NCBI GenBank assembly: GCA_009594995.1
Contig: VOPR01000055.1
Span: forward strand, 1-64,000
Source of the DNA: Nitrospira sp.
GTDB taxonomy: Bacteria > Nitrospirota > Nitrospiria > Nitrospirales > Nitrospiraceae
DNA length: 64,000 nucleotides
Direction of reading: 5' to 3'
Under the pieces are notes generated by a model, which made no database searches, was not told where the DNA came from, and saw only the letters and a program-made list of their open reading frames with translations. Below are positions 61,215-64,000 of this stretch, in pieces (position 1 is the first letter of the stretch; every line of letters starts with the position of its first letter). The position numbers were made by a program, and so were the translations under genes.

Positions 61215-61254
61215 CCAAATGCCTTACCGAAGCATTTGGATATTCTGATTTTTT
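61215..61254 (+). terminator. Intrinsic terminator-like hairpin after the activator gene
   Basis: Arms CCAAATGC (61215-61222) and GCATTTGG (61232-61239) are perfect complements around 9 bp, and a run of six T follows at 61249-61254. It lies 50 bp past the activator stop and separates it from the oxidase gene. Confidence 0.55.
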
Positions 61255-61370
61255 AGCCCCATTGCCGCGCCCAATGCCCCATATTGCCACAGAATCGAAT
61301 GATTGAGCGTCCATCAAATTGGACAGTGTAAGTATTTGTATTTTAATGGTTACCGTGTGCGCATCTCTCG

Positions 61371-61429
61371 GTTGTCTAATCGCATAGAAAAACTGTGGCG
61401 TTTCACGCCGCTTCAACTCTTCTGACAAC
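61371..61429 (+). promoter_or_regulatory. Nested inverted repeats, candidate activator binding site
   Basis: GTTGTC (61371-61376) pairs with GACAAC (61424-61429), and inside lies GGCG (61397-61400) with CGCC (61406-61409). They sit 60-120 bp upstream of the candidate sigma-54 promoter, the usual place for an activator site. Only symmetry is seen; binding is inference. Confidence 0.35.
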
Positions 61430-61489
61430 GTCACGTAACTCACTGAAAACACGCGCAGTCTCAGCAACACTAGGTGTACCCCCCCAGTG

Positions 61490-61504
61490 GGGCACATCAA
61501 TTGC
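61490..61504 (+). promoter_or_regulatory. Candidate sigma-54 promoter upstream of the multicopper oxidase
   Basis: GGGCAC (61490-61495), five bases, TTGC (61501-61504) matches the sigma-54 consensus except for the first base. It lies in a 577-bp gene-free stretch (61165-61741), 238 bp before the oxidase ATG, giving a long leader that contains a 7-bp hairpin (61699-61718) just before the Shine-Dalgarno. The adjacent activator with an intact GAFTGA loop is the likely regulator. Confidence 0.5.
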
Positions 61505-61741
61505 GATGTTGGGCAGTGCTGGTGAAGGTGCGGGTGATTAGGACCGGCCTCCGAATGACCTGCTCCCTCGAACTTTGAGGACATCCTTCACCAGCCCTTT
61601 TTTCCTTTGGAGCGTTTCGTGGAGGAAGAAAGGTGAGGCCGGAGCAGCCGGGGTCCTGCCTGACGGAGGCCGGTCACACGACCACGTTTTTTAACCACTC
61701 CCGCGGAAGGGCGCGGGATTATCAAGGAGGGAGGCCGACAT

Positions 61742-64000
61742 ATGAGGTCTTCAGTGCAGTCAAAACGCAGGCGCATCAGTCGCAAAGCGATGCTGAGCCT
61801 GCAGGCGGCGCTGCTCTCGGGCAGTTTGCTCGCCGCGCCGTGGGTGTTCGCGGCTGGGCCGGGCGATCAGTCGCATGATGGCCATGCAACACCGGTCGCC
61901 ATGCCGGGCTGGACCCAGACCCTCAAGGGTCAGACCGTGGTGGAAAACGCCATGGAGGGTCGAGCTGGCAATGCAGAGAAGATGGAGATGCAGCATCATC
62001 GCCTGATGGAGAAGTTGGAAGAGCAGGCGGGTAAAGATGCCAAGGCCCAGCAGACGTCCGGTGCATTCAACGAGATGTCGATGATGCACCAGTACATGGG
62101 GCAGGACGGAAGCAGTTTCTTGCTGGCGTCCGATTCGTCGAAAGGCGAGCCGGTCCTGACAACGGGGGGCAAATGTCCCGCCAATGCGCCGGTCAAGAAG
62201 TACGACGTTTCGATGATCAACATCGAAATCAGCTTGAATCGGTGGCTCGACTTCTATCCCGGCTATATGTACGTCCACACCGGGGATATCGACAAGGCGC
62301 GCGCCGAGGAAACGAAGAACAAAGAAGCGCGCGAAAAGGATGGCTTTGATCCCGGTGCGGTGACAACCGGTAACCAGGGCGATGTCATTCAGCCATTGGT
62401 CCTCCGTGCCAACCAGGGTGACTGCGTCAAGATGACGCTGCGCAATCAGATGGAAGGCGAGGATGGCAGCTTGGTCATCCAGGCTTCCAGCATGATTGTG
62501 AGCTCGACGGGTAAGCCTGCGACGACGACGAACCCGGATACCGTGGTGTCCCCGGGCAAGGCGCAGGAGTTCGAATGGTACATCCATCCGAACATGCAGG
62601 AAGGTGTGCGTCAGTTCCACTCCTGGAGCCATGATCGCGAGTTGACGGTGCTGGGTCTCTTCGGCGCCTTCATCGTCGAACCCAAGGGCTCCAAGTACCT
62701 CGATCCGCTCGGCACGGGCGCCGCGCCTGATACCAACAGCGGATGGCAGGTCATGATCGACAACGGGTCCGGACCGGACTTCCGCGAGTTCGTGTTGTTC
62801 TATCACGAGATCGGCGACGAAGCCTTCCGGCCGCTGAACAAGAAGGGTGACTTCTTGCCGCAGCGCGATCCGTTGACCGATGCCTATCGTCCGGGTGGCC
62901 GCGCGATCAACTATCGCAGCGAGCCGTTCGGTATCGACCAGATGCATTTGCAGCATGAATATTTCGGTTTCGAAGATGAATCATTGGCCTACAGCGCCTA
63001 CACCTTCGGTGACCCACCCACCACGGTGGCTCGCGGTTACCTCGGTGACCCGGTCAAGTGGCGGTTGGTCCATGGTGGATCGGAAGTGTTCCATTCCCAC
63101 CATCCGCACAGCGGAACCATCCGTTGGCAGCGCAGCCCGCGTGCCGACCAGGAAGAGCATTGGTATAAGGGTCAGGACGGACCGGTGAAATATCCGGTGG
63201 TCCGCACGAAGTCGGATCGAGTCGACGTGGAAGTCGTCGGTCCCTCTGAGGCCCTTGACCTGGAGCCGGAGTGCGGCGGCGGTGGCTGTCAGCACCTGGC
63301 CGGCGAATTCCTCTATCACTGCCACGTCGCGCACCACTATGTGGCGGGCATGTGGGGGTACGGCCGGTTCTACAATACGTTGCAGGTTGGCAATGCGCAC
63401 ACCGACACGATGCCGGATATGCGTGAATTGCCGGATCGTTTGGGCCGCATGAAGCAGGGTGTCTCGTCCGATAAGTTGATCGGCACCACGGTCGACTGGT
63501 TCGGCAAGACCTTCAAGATCGTCGACAAGAGCCAGAAGACGAACTGGAAGTCTGATCCTGTGATCGTGAACATCAAGGATTGGGTCGAGATGTTTGTGCC
63601 AGCCCAGGGTCAACCGGGCCACACGAACGATGAGAAGGGCCAGATCATGGCCTACGATTCGACGGTGTGGGACTGGAAGTGGGACGGCAACATCGCCCGC
63701 GGTGAGCGGGAAAGCACCGCTCCGAATCCGAAGTATGCATGGGCCGCCAAGTGGGATGACAGCACCAGACCGGCAATCCTGTTCGATCCGACGACAGGAA
63801 AAATGGCCTGGCCGTTGTTCAAGCCGCACTTCGGCAAGCGCGTGCCGTTCTCTGCGAACCACAGCGGTGCGCCATGGTTGGAGCCGATTCACCAGGATGC
63901 AAACGGTGAGCGGACCTCCGAGCCGGCGTTGCCGGGCGAACAGGGCCGTTGGAGCTTGTGCCCTGATAACGCCAATCGGAAGCATTACAACATTCACTTT
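61742..64000 (+). CDS. Multicopper oxidase, large, truncated by the window end
   Basis: At least 753 residues from ATG 61742, with GGAGGGAGG nine bases upstream; the frame is open to the window end. An export signal is likely (basic SKRRRISRKAM, then LQAALLSGSLLAAPWVFA), with a weak twin-arginine look. Copper motifs are visible: FHSWSHDRE and FHSHHPHSGT, and a type-1 site HCHVAHHYVAGMWG near residue 525. An atypical N-terminal Met/His-rich part (EKMEMQHHRLMEKLEEQ, MSMMHQYMG) precedes the cupredoxin domains. Such enzymes oxidise metals or phenolics in the periplasm; Nitrospira are known to encode large ones. The substrate is not determined. Confidence 0.8.
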   Translation, partial: MRSSVQSKRRRISRKAMLSLQAALLSGSLLAAPWVFAAGPGDQSHDGHATPVAMPGWTQTLKGQTVVENAMEGRAGNAEKMEMQHHRLMEKLEEQAGKDAKAQQTSGAFNEMSMMHQYMGQDGSSFLLASDSSKGEPVLTTGGKCPANAPVKKYDVSMINIEISLNRWLDFYPGYMYVHTGDIDKARAEETKNKEAREKDGFDPGAVTTGNQGDVIQPLVLRANQGDCVKMTLRNQMEGEDGSLVIQASSMIVSSTGKPATTTNPDTVVSPGKAQEFEWYIHPNMQEGVRQFHSWSHDRELTVLGLFGAFIVEPKGSKYLDPLGTGAAPDTNSGWQVMIDNGSGPDFREFVLFYHEIGDEAFRPLNKKGDFLPQRDPLTDAYRPGGRAINYRSEPFGIDQMHLQHEYFGFEDESLAYSAYTFGDPPTTVARGYLGDPVKWRLVHGGSEVFHSHHPHSGTIRWQRSPRADQEEHWYKGQDGPVKYPVVRTKSDRVDVEVVGPSEALDLEPECGGGGCQHLAGEFLYHCHVAHHYVAGMWGYGRFYNTLQVGNAHTDTMPDMRELPDRLGRMKQGVSSDKLIGTTVDWFGKTFKIVDKSQKTNWKSDPVIVNIKDWVEMFVPAQGQPGHTNDEKGQIMAYDSTVWDWKWDGNIARGERESTAPNPKYAWAAKWDDSTRPAILFDPTTGKMAWPLFKPHFGKRVPFSANHSGAPWLEPIHQDANGERTSEPALPGEQGRWSLCPDNANRKHYNIHF

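Noticed and set aside
61198..61584. 128-residue minus-strand frame between the activator and the oxidase
   Set aside because: No Shine-Dalgarno, no recognisable composition, and it overlaps the terminator and candidate sigma-54 promoter.

Overview
The window looks like a chromosomal piece of a high-GC, diderm, aerobic bacterium, most likely a Nitrospira-type member of Nitrospirota. This is an inference from the gene set: a large periplasmic multicopper oxidase, sigma-54 activators, TolC/HlyD export, a homospermidine-type polyamine set and an acetoin/pyruvate-dehydrogenase-like E1-E2 block with lipA. No rRNA or marker gene confirms it.

Region 1 (1-18310) is an integrated mobile island. It is bounded by a perfect 48-bp direct repeat (5-52 and 18263-18310) that covers the 3' part of a tRNA-Glu(CTC) gene, whose 5' half lies before the window. 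The left half is a gutted prophage on the minus strand. It has a tyrosine integrase (int1), HTH proteins, a tail tape-measure protein with a chaperone-like gene, both terminase subunits, unknown genes and a replication-like protein. No portal, capsid, protease or tail-tube gene is present. The right half is a second module with its own integrase (int2) inside a tightly overlapping operon. It also carries a DUF5677 gene, a GIY-YIG protein, an RHH regulator, a translationally coupled small regulator plus TIR-like effector, a TRL-like lipoprotein and a Panacea-type toxin-antitoxin pair. The right end reads as a defence/cargo zone.

Region 2 (18341-28146) is host chromosome: secreted proteins, a ZIP transporter, then polyamine genes (deoxyhypusine-synthase-like enzyme, pyruvoyl arginine decarboxylase, agmatinase) interspersed with a DsbA-like protein, a zinc-ribbon protein, an aldehyde dehydrogenase, RluF and a four-helix-bundle sensor.

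Region 3 (28263-34864) is a four-gene export operon: HlyD-like adaptor, TolC-like channel and two ABC half-transporters. The nucleotide-binding motifs of both half-transporters are eroded in parallel. Region 4 (35042-46774) holds purE-purK, a hybrid kinase with a degenerate receiver, rhomboid, DHH, LOG and CBS-PilZ proteins, a DUF692-like protein with an extra C-terminal domain, a dihydrouridine synthase and Maf.

Region 5 (46921-51055) is pdhA-pdhB-pdhC-lipA. Region 6 (51190-54563) is an unknown gene and a MacA/MacB-like pair without an ATPase gene. Region 7 (54821-64000) is a signalling block: an NtrC-type response regulator, a multi-PAS kinase, a stand-alone receiver with a near-perfect sigma-54 promoter, a cysteine-rich PAS sigma-54 activator, and, behind a second candidate sigma-54 promoter, the multicopper oxidase that runs off the window. 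Together they suggest a sigma-54 circuit controlling the oxidase.
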